Origin: Metaphire vulgaris
Lineage: Eukaryota > Annelida > Clitellata > Crassiclitellata > Megascolecidae
DNA length: 64,000 bases
Direction: 5' to 3'
Assembly (NCBI GenBank): GCA_018105865.1
Contig: CM030851.1
Coordinates: forward strand, 12,123,828 to 12,187,827
In this document: in pieces, positions 37,001 through 64,000 of the stretch
How the letters are laid out: every line of letters starts with the position of its first letter
Position numbering within the stretch: the first letter of the stretch is position 1
Position numbers and translations under genes: made by a program
Notes under the pieces: model-generated
Databases searched by the model: none
What the model was told of the DNA's origin: nothing
Seen by the model: only the letters and a program-made list of their open reading frames with translations

Positions 37001-37844
37001 TAAGTTTTGAAGTAATTATGACTCTGTTGACGGAGTTTGGTGTTTACTCGTTTTTGGAAATTCCGTTTCAGGAAGTCGAAGCTGACCGGAGAGCGGCCGA
37101 AGAGTCGGGGTGTTCGGTGACTTTAAGATCGAATAATGCAGGTTCTTTGGAGAAGGGGAAGACAAATGAGGTAATGCTTTGTTTCTGTCTTAGATGTCTT
37201 GATGATACAGATTTTTTCGTGGATTGACTGATGGGAGAATGTAAAGCGGAGGTTACTTATGCCCGACATTGTGACCAGCGCGACTAGTCTTGAAATGTTC
37301 GCTATACCAGACTAAAGACGCACTTGTTCAGTATATCTCATTTAAGTGCAATGTGTAAAGCGCTCTTGATCTTGGCCTGCTATGACTATGGCGCTATATA
37401 AATTGACTTGTTAACTAATTAACTAACTAAGATGACAAGACAAACAGAGGTCAAACGTGCCTTGAAAATGTTGATTTATTATGATCTCATAAAGATGAAA
37501 CATCGATTATCTAAAGACTTACCTTCAATGGGTTAAGTAAGTAAGGTGTAATGTTAGATTCTGTTTTATTTTGTTTAAATTTCTTCATATTCACCGTATT
37601 TCAGTTTATTTTCAAATACTGTACGTGCATTGAACAGTGTTGCTGTAGCTCGGTGAGTACTGTTTGACGGAAAGATGCGTGCATGTGCGCTGTTCTGTTT
37701 CATCAGGTGCAGAAGTTGAGCGAAGAAGAGACAAAAGGTAGAGGTCACGGCCCAGACGGAGGTCGCAGAAGACCGAGAGGACCAAGACCAGGAGGAGCTC
37801 ATGGACCTCATGTAAGAGTGACGGTTGGTTTCAGAAGGGCTACT

Positions 37845-37895
<51 letters not shown>

Positions 37896-40800
37896 CTAGA
37901 TGATGATTCTAGATGATGATACTAGATGATGATACTAGATGATGATACTAGATGATGCTAAATTAAAATTTATTTGTGCTTTGCAGTTTTGAATTCGTGT
38001 ATTTTGATCTCCTCTTTTGCGGTTTGCTTATAATCGAAGCAATTGCTTTGATAGTAAAATGAAATTGAGATTGGAATTCGTTCACAGGGCTCACGGAGAG
38101 ATAATCACGCAGCGGAGTTTGATACGGCGCAAAACAGCAACTCAGACAAGTTCGTTTCGACGGGAATTGATTCTTCGTTAGATAAAGTCTCTTCTTCACG
38201 CGACTGGTTTGTCATGTTTATAAAAACAAAACAGCTTTTTACTACGACTGCAGAAGCGTAAAAGTATACCAAGTTCTATGGTCTGGTCTATGTAGCAGTA
38301 ATGTTTTAACTTACAACAAAACATTTTATTTGTAGTAATTGCAAGTATTGCAAAAAGTTGTAACTGTTTGCACAAAGCTGCAATATAACGTGGGGTTTTT
38401 ATTATTTATTTTTGCTTAATTTTGATTTCTTCCGTTTTGTTTCCAGGGTCACAGGGCGTCCGCCCGAAGTTTCAGCCTCCCACAATTCTCCACGTCCTCG
38501 TTAGTACTCGTGTGGCTTTCCTACTTTTGTAAAACCTACAATGGCAACACTTTGCTGCTTTGACATTGTTTCTTTATATAAAAAAATTATATACCAGACA
38601 TGTTTCTTTATATAAAGAAAATGTATTGTTGTTTTTGTCTGATTGGTTTATAGTTACATTTTTGTTGATTATAATTACTGGTTCATGATTAAATCTTAGA
38701 AATATGATTGATGTAAGAAATATAGAAATTTCGTGTTTGCTCACTTACTTACTTAAGAATTATCAGTTGGTTTTATTTTTGCTGAAAAGCATCTCTGTTC
38801 TTTGCTGATCAAACAGGATACAACAGCCAGGGGTCGAGAGAGAGTAACCAGGGTCAGAGGTCGGGCGGAGGTCGAGGAGGAGGTCATCCCCGTCCGAAGT
38901 ACGTGACCGTTCCAGACGCTTTGCATTCCCACGACGTGCGCCACGTGGAGCAGGTCAACGACTCGATCGTGGTCAACATCGACCGTTCTGCAAAGCCTAT
39001 TTCGGAGACAAGAGGAAGAGGAAGAAGAGGAGGAGAAGCAGGAGGAGGTCGGGAAGGAGCGATTTCTCAGCCAGCGATTTTGCCGATCTACAGATCACAG
39101 ACAGAGATGCCCACTTCAGTCGTGGCGACGCGGCTCTCCGGAGAGGCGGGTATCGCGAGCGAGGGGGCAGGAGACCGTTCAGAGGTCAGGGTCAGGACGG
39201 GTCGTACCGAGGTCAGGGCAGAGGAGACGGCGGCTTCCGTAGAGGTCGCGGCGATGGTCCGAGACCGTTCCGCGGTGGCTACCGAAGAGGTAGGACAAGG
39301 GACGGCAGAGGTGCCAGGCATGCTGTCATACACGTCGTTACGTCTTCGGGCGGCGATGTCGGAAATCCGTGCGCTCGGGAAGAAGGAGAAGACTGGGATA
39401 AAGAGATGGCTGTTGCCGTCTCCGGTGCTGCTGCTGCTGCTGATGGTGGAGATGATCATGGGTGGCCTAGTGGTGAAGGTAGCGATGTGCTGCACCAGGA
39501 AGAGGAGGAGGAGCAACAGAACCTCGATGACTTGGGAGACGGTGGCGGAAGTCATGCCTGCGACGAGTCGCCATTGTCCGGCAGTGCCTGTGATAACGAG
39601 GATGGAATTGATCCTCCGAGCCGTGAGGAGCAATGTGGAAGACCTGACCGTGGTACCGGTGGAAAAACGGAATGTCTTTCGGCGGCGAAGGGAACTGGCG
39701 AGCGAGACGTAGCGATCGCGGACGGCAAGGAAGGCCACCAACCCGCTGACGTTAAGGCACGTTCGCCCGGCGGTGCCAGGACCAAGGAACCAGAGGGCGT
39801 AAAATCCGATGACGGCGTCGAAGTCGGAGGGTGTGTCGGATTAAGGCAGAATCCCGCCCCAACTGCTGAGGCGGCAGAGGCAGGCGTCAAGGTCGGCGAC
39901 AAAGTTTCGCCCCGTCCAACGGCGGAATCTGCAAAAGGTAATCCGTCCGGTGAAGATGCGGTTGTCGGAAATATCGTTGAGGATGTTTCCATGGAGACGG
40001 CGGACAATTTGAAGAAGGTGAAGTTATACACGCCTATTGCTGCGTCTCCAGTAACAGCTGCTTCTAAATCGCCGGACGAAAAGTCGGACGTGTCAAAGAT
40101 CTCGTCCGCCTCTTCGGCTAAAGGTTTGAGTTCCCCGGGTAAGGAATCTAGAAATGTTTGATGCATTTTTTTCCAAATATATTTTTAGGCACATACTGGA
40201 ATGACTGATTGATTATTCGAATTGAATCTGTGTCTTGTGATATTTTTGCCTTGCTTGTATTTGATAGTTTCGAAATTCATTCACACTGGGACATGTGACC
40301 TTTGATTATTATTATTATTATTATTATTAATGTTTTATGTTTGGACAAGGGTCACTGGAGGGTGGAAAATCCAAAGACAAGACCTGACCCTACATATACA
40401 TATACCCATTATTTGCCATCCATCCATCCATGGATTCACCTGATCCATCCATCCATCCATCCATACATTCATACATCAACCCTTGTAGGGAAGGGGCAGG
40501 CAAGGCAGAATGAGAAATGGAATGCGGAGTGCCCCATCTGGACTGGGTTCCTTGACACACCCCTGATGTCAATTCTGAAGCTTGCAAACACTTTTTCTAC
40601 TGATGAAATGCAACCTGCCTTGCTTTAAGCATGTAAAGACTATTACAATTTTCAGTCTTTGGAAAGACTTAGTAGCTTTGGTGCAACAAAAGGAATCTAG
40701 AAAAATTCTAAGTGAACGTTGTCTTTCATTATAATGAATATGACATCAGTATGCTCAGAGTCGTAGTGTGTATGGATGTGCATTTTTCTCACCTTTCCAG

Positions 40801-40937
40801 GTATGCGTAAGTTGTCGTAGAATAAGGTTTTGTCGATCTTTCCAGGTGCTTCTTCTGACACTGGGAACAAGAGCTCAGTGATGCCTTCGGGCGATACTGT
40901 ATCGGAAATTCCAGCGGTCGTCGTCAAGGAGACCTAA
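34064..40937 (+). CDS. CCDC9-like protein: N-terminal coiled coil, RGG-rich middle, acidic tail
   Basis: Coding exons: 34064-34084, 35404-35529, 37072-37170, 37707-37811, 38088-38206, 38447-38499, 38817-40138, 40846-40937. All junctions are GT-AG and in phase. The start ATG is in an exon whose acceptor lies near 34025, so a 5' non-coding exon lies upstream. The first ~80 residues form a charged helix (LLDRKLKEMQKKNWEIHRRH, then EVEADRRAAEES) like the N-terminal coiled coil of CCDC9/CCDC9B, whose human homologue is linked to the exon junction complex. A Gly/Arg-rich part follows (RGHGPDGGRRRPRGPRPGG; later RPFRGQGQ...FRRGRGDG), then an acidic Ser/Pro-rich tail ending VVVKET. In exon 7 the frame entering from exon 6 (clear to about 39000) differs by one base from the frame that carries the RGG region and tail (clear from about 39061). 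The switch lies in a GGA/AGA-rich run, so it is either an assembly indel or a real disruption. The family call rests mainly on the N-terminus. Confidence 0.65.
35211..35347. mobile_element. MITE family with GGCATAAACTT / AAGTTTATGCC ends, copy 2
   Basis: Same block order as the 52442 copy. It ends only 56 bp before the CCDC9-like exon at 35404. Confidence 0.7.
36746..36826 (+). mobile_element. TTAA-flanked 81-bp palindromic MITE, subfamily B, copy 2
   Basis: Matches the 13959 copy at almost every position. TTAA on both sides. Lies in intron 2 of the CCDC9-like gene. Confidence 0.85.
37295..37432 (+). mobile_element. LINE 3' tail in CCDC9-like intron 3
   Basis: TGTAAAGCGCTCTTGATC...ATGGCGCTATATAAATTGAC and an AACTAACTAAC tail. 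Confidence 0.65.
37845..37957. repeat. ATG array passing into a TCTAGATGATGA array
   Basis: Starts 34 bp after CCDC9-like exon 4. ATG units, then units of ATGATGATACTAG. Confidence 0.92.
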
Positions 40938-42551
40938 TGCCCCGTGTATTCGTAGCAGAGAAGAATCGAGCGTCTTCTTCGTGCCTTGGTTGTAGCAGCA
41001 TGTGGAGTGTGTTTTGGAGTCGAGAGTTTTTCGAGCGTGGCTTTTTAGTCTGTGATGCAAATTACGCTTCTGGATCGACAGAGAAAAAACTCTTCTCGAA
41101 GACGGGTTCGGTGCAGAATTTCCCCGCGGCGCTTTCGCCGTCTCAAATTCATCCAGACAATCTTGGTTTTGTAATGTAATGATAATCGTGCGTGATGAGT
41201 TCCTTGTGGGGCCGTCCATAAAGTACGTCATGCTCTGAGGTGAGGGGTCTAAGAAAGTGTGACAGTGTGAGGGAGGGATAAAGATCGCTGACGTCACGCT
41301 TTCCGTACGTCGAAAACCTGAAATACGCGATGATATTTGCTTACTCTTCTGATGTATGTATTCTAACAGATATCAATGGTGTATTGTATTATTATATTAT
41401 GCTAGTTACGTGGAATTTTGAATCTCGATTACATTTGTCGTCATTGCCGAAAGTCGAAAATCTCAATGTTTTAACCTGCATGGTGCAATTTATGGACGAT
41501 ACCTTAAAGGGGTGTTTGAGATTTGTGACAGAGTATGACAAGAGGTAACAATTTTAAAAAATATGGTGTGATGAACTTTATGTACGGCTTCCACCCGCAA
41601 AGACAAATGGTATTTTGCTGTGTTCAAAATTTGTTATGTATTCATTAATTATCAGTATTTGAGATTCCTGGACTGATGGTGTGTTCTATTGAGAAAGTTT
41701 CTCTGACTTAACCTTGAGTTTATAAACTATATATATAAGTATATATATATATTGGCTTTCTTTATCATTACCTGCATAGATCAATTGTCATCCATTTTGT
41801 TGCACTCACCGAAAGCAATAACTGAACTCTGTTTGGTCATCTTCCATTTTTGTCGAGTTAAATCAGAATTTTATCGGATCTGAATGGTGCATTCTCAACC
41901 GACAACTTGCTCTAGTAGCTTGGATTTTTCGAAATTGCTGTGAGCTTAACTGTCCTAGTATAGTTTTCTTGTGAGATCCTTCCTCTGTTACAGAGCTCGA
42001 GATAGGTTACTTTTCTTAGGAAGTGTTTTGTTTTGATGCTTCGTTTCGTTTGCTTCTTGTTTTAACGGTCACAGTTTTTGTGAACCCATTATAATTGATG
42101 CTTCCACAATCTTTGCAACTCTTTTTTTGGTATTGTTTTACACGCTTGTGACATCTTAAGAAAATCGAGTTTATTCCCTTTTGGCAGTAATAATTTATTT
42201 GTAGCAACGTGTGATAACAACCGTGTTGAAATAGTTTTGTCGTGTATTATTATCGTTGCATTCATTTTTCTGCATGTTTTTATTTCTTGTGAATTTTATC
42301 ACCTAATTATTTAACTACTCTAATTAATTACGTTACAATTTGTCTATTGTGATGGCATAAATTGTTAATATGGTCAGAATGAATCTTATTATATGAAATA
42401 TCAAAAGATTTTAATGCCAAAAATTACTTGTTAATGTGATAACTCAAATATCAACCATTCTAGATAAGCCATTTACCGGTAGGCACATCTGAGTTTTCTT
42501 TCAACCCATCATTCTAGATTAAAGTTTTGGCAACAACAATCGTATTATAAT

Positions 42552-42557
42552 AAAGGT
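42552..42557 (+). terminator. Probable poly(A) signal of the CCDC9-like gene
   Basis: An AATAAA hexamer is followed by GT-rich sequence, in the only clear position before the convergent neighbour. It implies a 3' UTR of about 1.6 kb after the stop at 40937. Inference only. Confidence 0.35.
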
Positions 42558-42737
42558 TGTCTAACTATTTTGAAGGTTAGAGATTACTATTATGCCACAC
42601 TTTCACACAAGAACAAAATCAACTCCTCCCCCCCAAGTCACTAAAGACGAGTTATGCTAGTTGTCCAGATCCAGGATGTTTTAGTCCAAACGTCTTTCGA
42701 TGAATTTGATACACACTAAGAAAAACGCATTACAAAC

Positions 42738-42743
42738 TTTTAT
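42738..42743 (-). terminator. Probable poly(A) signal of the NDUFA4-like gene
   Basis: TTTATT on the plus strand is AATAAA on the minus strand, about 720 bp beyond the stop codon. With the site at 42552 it leaves roughly 180 bp between two convergent 3' ends. Confidence 0.35.
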
Positions 42744-43459
42744 TCAGAGCGTAAACGTAGCAGTTGTATATTCATGAGGACAGACAACATTGTGCGTTTG
42801 AAAGTGACAAGACTGGTTCCAGTAACAGACAGATCTATCAAGTGCAAGATTAACAGAATAAATTCTCATATTTATAACCTGATAAACCTAAAAGTTTTAG
42901 CATTTCACCAAAAACCGGTTTCTCAACTCGAACCTGAGAACGAAAGACCATAAAGAAACCCATAATCGCTGTAAGCTAGAGCTCGAATAGAATACTCACC
43001 CGAGTAAATTACTGAATTACAGAAATGATTGGCAAGGCACTGAATATCCAACATCAGTGGCCATGCCTTTAAATCGTATGCAACATTCACAACTGGCTTT
43101 TACGAGTACAGGCGACAAAGCATTGGTACAATTTAAAACTGGAAAAGATGTTAAAAGCATAACTGAACATCTCAAATACTGAAATGTCAATAAAATTCTG
43201 ATATCATAATTACCATAATTCGAAATGAACAGATTCTCATATTTGCAGTTAAGAACTACAGTGCACTGTACTTATAACAAGGAATGAAAAATCGCATTGT
43301 TTCTTCTGTAGTGACGTTCAAAAAAGGCTTGTGCGCAAGAATGTATGACCTAAGTAAAATACAACTAGACCTATTAAATAATAGTGGAAGAGTTTTTCTT
43401 GTTTAGCCCTCTGGTCCGAATAATTGGCGGATTAAAATAATCCCGGGGCTCTTCAGAAG

Positions 43460-46053
43460 TTACAGCTTGTAGCTGCCAAGTTCGCGCTTCAGAGCCTCGA
43501 TCTGTGGATCGACCACAACAGGGTTGTGATGACCAATGAACTAAAACAAAAGACGAAATCCGTTAATTTGAAATTCAACGATTTCTCGTTTTCAAAAATT
43601 ACCAACAATCACTTCAACTGAGAAGCTGCAAAGTACAGCCTGAAGGAATATGCCGGTAAACTTGGCGAATGTGAAACAACCAAATATGTACAGTAGAACC
43701 TCGTTATATTGAAACTCGCTTATATCAAAATCACGTTTATATTGAAGTTTGAGCGCCGGTCCCGCCAAAACAGTGTTAATGATACAGGAATCGGATATAT
43801 CGAACCTCGGATATATCAAAGTATTTATCACGGTCCCTTGAACTTCGATATAACGAGGTTCTACTGTAGGTGAGATCTATATTCATCACACTGCCAACAA
43901 TACGTGTCATCGATGTGTTATGTATTTATATGCATATGTAAAATCAGACAAACATTAATCATTTATCATACTATTTCATCTAAACGATACACTGTTTCAC
44001 AGGCAAACTTATTACTTACAAACGGCAATAAAGAAATACAATTTCAAAACAGCAATACAATTTCAACAAATAAAAAAAAGGTAACACAAACATTAGCCAC
44101 CCAAGGCAATCATCTAGCTTTGTCTATGCTACAAGCAGCCCCTACATGCAACAAGTCAAAGATGAACTGGCTACTCAGGCCAGTATATTCCAAGAGGCAA
44201 CCCCTACAAACCAACCAAAAACATGTCTATCAAGCATGTTCCATGCATACAGCCCTTCTCACAAATGATCATGCATCATCAATTCATCATACATGACAAT
44301 CTTATACCGACACGGCTTAACTGAAACAAAATTTCTACGGACCTTTCTAACTTCTGTAGCACCAATGCTCTGATACGGCGCACTTTCGGAACTCCAGCTG
44401 CGTGGACGAAAGCTGCCAACAAATACAACAAAGGGCTCATCCATATAGTACGTACGCAAAAAGGCATACTTTCAACCTCCCCATTTGTACACCGTACATA
44501 TGCAAAACCTCCTAAATCCAGCCCTCCCCCACCCCCTCAGTGTGCATGTATTATATGGACAGACCCAAAGCACTGTGAAAATACATCAGCACAATGTTTC
44601 TAATCACTGCAGAAAAACAATTGTTTATTTATTTAAAGACAATTTCTACAGCACAGTGCACTAGGCTAAGGCCTACGACAACGGCGCTGCACACACAGTC
44701 AACCACATCCCAAACTAAAAAGGTGCATCTTTAGTTCTCTCGGGAACAGTCCAGCTGAGTTGGCCTCAGTCACTGCGACCGGCAAGGCGTTCCAGAGCAA
44801 TGGGTTCCTGCGTGAGAAGGACCTGTCTCCGAACTTCGGGGTCTGTATTTTTGTTGTAGCTGGAGCAATGTCCCGTTAATCTAATACTGTTGTTTATTGC
44901 AAATTAATCGGCAAAAAAACACGGAGCATCAATTAATTGAGACCCTTCAACCGTCGTTATACCTCAGATCCGACTTGGTCAGGCACATGAATCCAACGTA
45001 CGAAGCGCACATGGCACAGGCCGTTCCGCAGATCGCCACCACTGGCATCAACTAAAGATACAAAGGAACATTCATTCTAGATATACACCTAGTAAGTAAG
45101 TAAGTAAAATCTCGTGAATTTCTATAGTGTTTCCTAAAGTAACACCGCAGTAGCTGCTTATTCTTAAAATGAAATAGCTGTAGCTAAAAGGTGGGGTTCA
45201 GTTAGGGACCGTCCATAAATGATGTCCCCTCGTCACACGTCGTCACAAAAAGTCAGACCCCCTAAAATACGACGTCAGAATGCATTAACCCCCCTGTCAT
45301 CTTGTCGTCTTTCCAATGTCAAAATTAATATTTCGTTTGAAAATATTCATTATAATTATTATAGTTGAAACAATATTAAGAAACTTTTTCAGATTCTTTT
45401 TTTAAAATGAAGTATAATAATTATAAGTGTAAAATACATTCAATTTTGCGGCAACATAGCATTGCGTTACTAGTAAAAATATTTAGTATTATGTGACGTC
45501 ACATTTCTGTCATCAACCCCGTCATCGCACATCGTCACAAATGTCCGAAACCCCTCCCCCTTAAGCGCGTTACATCATTTATAGATGGCTGCTTCTTCTT
45601 CTTCTTTAGGTGCTGTGTATTTCTACGTTAGCGACCATGGATTTCCACTTTTTTCAATCTTGACATCCTCTTATTAATTCGATGTTGTTCTTTAATCCCT
45701 GAATTCCTTCTCGTAGGCAGTTTACATGGGTGTTTCTCTGCCTCCCTCTTGCTCTTTTCCCCTCCACTTTTCTGGTTATTGCCAAATGCTCCAGGCCTTC
45801 CTTAATGGTTACCATCAGACTTCTTTTTATTCCAAATTCATTTAAGATCTTATAGATGGCCCTGTTTTCAATTATTAAAGATTAAAATCGAACAAATCAA
45901 AGCTAACATTAAAAGAAATTTTCATCAAATATACACTCCTTGGTGCTATGAGAGTGGCGCCATAGAATTTGATTGATTGATTGATTGATTGATATATACT
46001 GTACTCACTGCCCAGTGTTTTTTCAGAATGGTTAGTCCAAAAAGGTCAGGCAT
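43460..46053 (-). CDS. NDUFA4/B12D-family small mitochondrial membrane protein, about 79 aa
   Basis: Read on the minus strand, coding exons are 46053-46009 (MPDLFGLTILKKHWA), 45051-44963 (LMPVVAICGTACAMCASYVG, then FMCLTKSDL), 44367-44343 (a proposed 25-bp micro-exon, IGATEVRK) and 43540-43460 (FIGHHNPVVVDPQIEALKRE, then LGSYKL and stop). KKH-x-x-L-(M/I)-P...GT, one membrane helix and a K-S-D turn match NDUFA4 and the related NMES1 proteins, which are 81-83 aa single-pass proteins of the inner mitochondrial membrane tied to cytochrome c oxidase. The canonical NPEPW motif is absent; HNPVVVDP may be its counterpart. Exons 2 and 4 do not join in frame directly (phase 2 to phase 0), and the micro-exon repairs this. 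Its donor is weak (GTCCGT). A 5' non-coding exon probably ends at 46346 before GTAAG. Confidence 0.65.
43691..43866. mobile_element. pogo/Tigger-like MITE, CAGTAGAACCTCG ends
   Basis: Inverted ends CAGTAGAACCTCGTTATA...TATAACGAGGTTCTACTG with TA on both sides; TATCAAA/GATATATC motifs repeat within. Lies in the last intron of the NDUFA4-like gene. Confidence 0.85.
44433..44566. mobile_element. MITE with GGGCTCATCCATATA ends, copy 1
   Basis: Inverted ends GGGCTCATCCATATAGTACG and ATTATATGGACAGACCC. It is homologous to 59781-59912 in the opposite orientation and lies close to the proposed micro-exon of the NDUFA4-like gene. Confidence 0.7.
44630..44890 (-). mobile_element. 3' end of another LINE
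   Basis: On the minus strand FGDRSFSRRNPLLWNALPVA, then LFPRELKMHLFSLGCG and a stop, the usual end of a CR1/L2-type ORF2, followed by GTGCAGCGCC...AAATAAATAAA. Confidence 0.8.
45091..45200 (-). mobile_element. LINE 3' tail, AAGTAAAATCTC family
   Basis: AGTAAGTAAGTAAAATCTCG, then TTCTATAGTG...GCAGTAGCTGCTTATTC. It abuts NDUFA4-like exon 2 on its upstream side. Confidence 0.6.
45206..45597. mobile_element. MITE with GGGACCGTCCATAAATGATG ends
   Basis: Left end GGGACCGTCCATAAATGATG and right end TACATCATTTATAGATGGC are inverted copies; CGTCACA motifs repeat near both ends. A related left end starts near 41210 (GGGGCCGTCCATAAAGTACG). Confidence 0.65.
45935..45993 (+). mobile_element. LINE 3' tail with ATTG repeat
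   Basis: GGTGCTATGAGAGTGGCGCC then ATAGAATTTGATTGATTG. Lies beside NDUFA4-like exon 1. Confidence 0.55.
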
Positions 46054-47164
46054 CTTTGAAGTTGATATGAAACTCTAAAACACATAATTACATAAACATC
46101 GATTAAAATGTAAAGCGACACATTAAAAAAATAAAATCTGCTTCATTTTAGGGGGAAACCAATAGTATTAAAGAGGTTCTTGTGCCCTTAAAGGCATCAA
46201 CAACGTGTCCTTGAATTTGAGGTATGACCTACGATCTACGCAACAAAATTAACATTAAATTTAACAACGATATATAGACATTTATGATTATTTAATGCAA
46301 GATGGTAGTTTTCAAATGATAAAATACTTTATTTTGGAATCTTACCGTATCAGAGAACGAACTCAAACGCACACAACAGTCACCTTCTGCGGAACAACAG
46401 ATGCCCGATACAAAGACTATTCGCACTGAGTCCAGAAACCCGAAGCAGGTGCTCGGACAAGTGCTATTCGCACCGAGTCCAGTAACTTAACAAAATAAAT
46501 AACCAGATCGACCGTACATTGATTTACATAACCACAAAGTTATTTAATTGTTCGAATTTCTGGAGCTGGGAGTTTTAAAACGGTCAAGAACTTGAGAAAT
46601 TTATAATTTAAATTCGTCAAATGAACGCTAAGAGCTTTATATTAATGAATTTAGAACTGAATTAGGTCTAGAACAAAGCAAGACATAAAATCAAAATATC
46701 AATTCCAAATGATTATCTCCCATAAATTCAAGTGCTCGACAATTTCACAGACATTTTTAGAACTTTAGACACTCAGCGTTGGTCGTTTACGAGTAACAAA
46801 TTTTGCGCTTTTAACTATTAAGTCTTAATCTGCTAAAGGCTAAAATAATGGTTGATATATTTCTTGAGAGCATTTTGATTACAGACAATGGGAAGACTTA
46901 GACATATTTGGAATGCTAAAGCCGATCAACACAAAAATTCAAATATACAACACTATCATTGTTCAGTGCATTCAGAAACGTGGATATTAAAAAGAGTGAT
47001 GGCTTTATAGTTGTTTGAGAAAGATATTGGGAGTCAAAGAATAAGAAATGAAGACATCAGGAAAAGACTAAATTAAAGAGACAATAATAGATTAGAAGAA
47101 GAAGACTTAGATGGTACATTGAATAGAATGAACAGTAACAGACTATATAAAGTTCTTGTGTTTT

Positions 47165-47352
47165 GAAAAAGAGGAAGAGGAAGACCCAGGAAAAGTGGAT
47201 GGATAACATCAAAGAAGACTTCGAAAGATATCAAATGACAATAATAGATGGAATGAGATTAACAACGGAAAAAGATAAATGGAAAAGTTTTGTGTCTAGC
47301 TATTGCCGCTAATGAGCTGGCAGAAAGCAACTATGATGATGATGATGATATT
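47165..47352 (+). mobile_element. 3' end of an RTE-like LINE with GAT-repeat tail
   Basis: Reads KWMDNIKEDFERYQMTIID then EKDKWKSFVSSYCR and a stop, followed by a GATGATGAT tail. It lies in the RGS22-like promoter region, 37 bp before the X-box. Confidence 0.8.
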
Positions 47353-47388
47353 TCTTGATATTTTGTCCGCTCGGGAGATGGCGCTGCC

Positions 47389-47401
47389 GTCGCCTAGCAA
47401 C
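47389..47401 (+). promoter_or_regulatory. RFX-type X-box upstream of the RGS22-like start codon
   Basis: GTCGCC-T-AGCAAC fits the full X-box consensus GTNRCC-N(0-3)-RGYAAC with no mismatch and a 1-bp spacer. It lies 177 bp upstream of the start ATG at 47578, in non-coding DNA just after a LINE remnant. RFX factors bind such sites in ciliary-gene promoters. Use here is inferred. Confidence 0.6.
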
Positions 47402-47577
47402 AAAGCAGTGCATTCCGCGAGTGATGGCTTTATAGCTGTGTCCACATTAAGTTACATTAAATTACGTTAAGTTACATTGAGCTACATTAAGTTCTTGTGT
47501 TTTGATTTTCTGCCGAGAAAACTCGAGTGAACTCCTGTGGATTAAAGTTCGTCTCTTTACAGCGAATACTTTGTAAC

Positions 47578-63813
<16,236 letters not shown>

Positions 63814-64000
63814 GTAAGACTCACTTCTTTTCTCAAATCAAGATGACTTTTTTTCAATGAAGCATTGCACTTATTTGAGTTGGCTTCTGCATGCCCTGTT
63901 ATTATGCACTTTCTTATATCTGTTCACTCTGATTTTCACTGAATTGGGCTGCATATGTTGCTGAATGTGTTGCCACAGAAACTAGCACTTTGACAATGCT

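Noticed and set aside
38903..39712. Single 269-aa frame as the full end of the CCDC9-like protein
   Set aside because: Its second half becomes L/V/T-rich and unlike any tail, while the neighbouring frame has RGG repeats, stays open for 1.1 kb and splices in phase to the last exon.

Overview
The window is animal nuclear DNA, not prokaryotic. Genes are split by GT-AG introns, coding density is low, and the spaces between exons are filled with microsatellites, non-LTR retrotransposon tails and short non-autonomous DNA transposons. The palindrome TAGGCCTA is frequent, a short TTAGGG array occurs, and one gene is an invertebrate-type tyramine/octopamine receptor. I infer a marine invertebrate, perhaps an ambulacrarian or another non-vertebrate with a repeat-rich genome; the species cannot be fixed from the sequence.

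Positions 1-34,000 are gene-poor. They hold long simple repeats (TA, GA, GACA, TTCA, ATCC, TGTC, GAT, ATT), many hAT-like MITEs with 8-bp target-site duplications, LINE remnants, a ~330-bp tandem repeat (12.9-13.7 kb), one GC-rich reading frame for a possible multi-pass membrane protein (minus strand, 14.5-15.5 kb), a weak secreted-protein candidate (8.7-9.0 kb) and an essentially intronless tyramine/octopamine receptor gene (23.7-24.9 kb). That receptor changes reading frame once, in the third intracellular loop.

Positions 34,000-63,813 are gene-rich, and I rebuilt three split genes by matching splice sites and codon phase. (1) A CCDC9-like gene (+, 34,064-40,937; 8 coding exons) has an N-terminal coiled coil and an RGG-rich, then acidic, tail. 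(2) A small NDUFA4/B12D-family gene (-, 46,053-43,460; 4 coding exons, about 79 aa) is convergent with gene 1. (3) An RGS22-like gene (+, from 47,578; 20 coding exons, running past the right edge) has three RGS-like domains. A textbook RFX X-box lies 177 bp upstream of its start codon, suggesting cilium or flagellum-linked control. The RGS22-like and NDUFA4-like genes are divergent.

The most unusual items are an ultra-short (79-81 bp) TTAA-flanked palindromic element present in eight copies of two subfamilies; hAT MITEs nested inside one another with both target duplications intact; a ~770-bp full-length palindrome with Tc1-like ends that carries a relic of the TTAA element in one arm; a probable GC-AG intron with an in-frame stop just past its donor in the RGS22-like gene; and reading-frame changes in low-complexity coding DNA of two otherwise intact genes.
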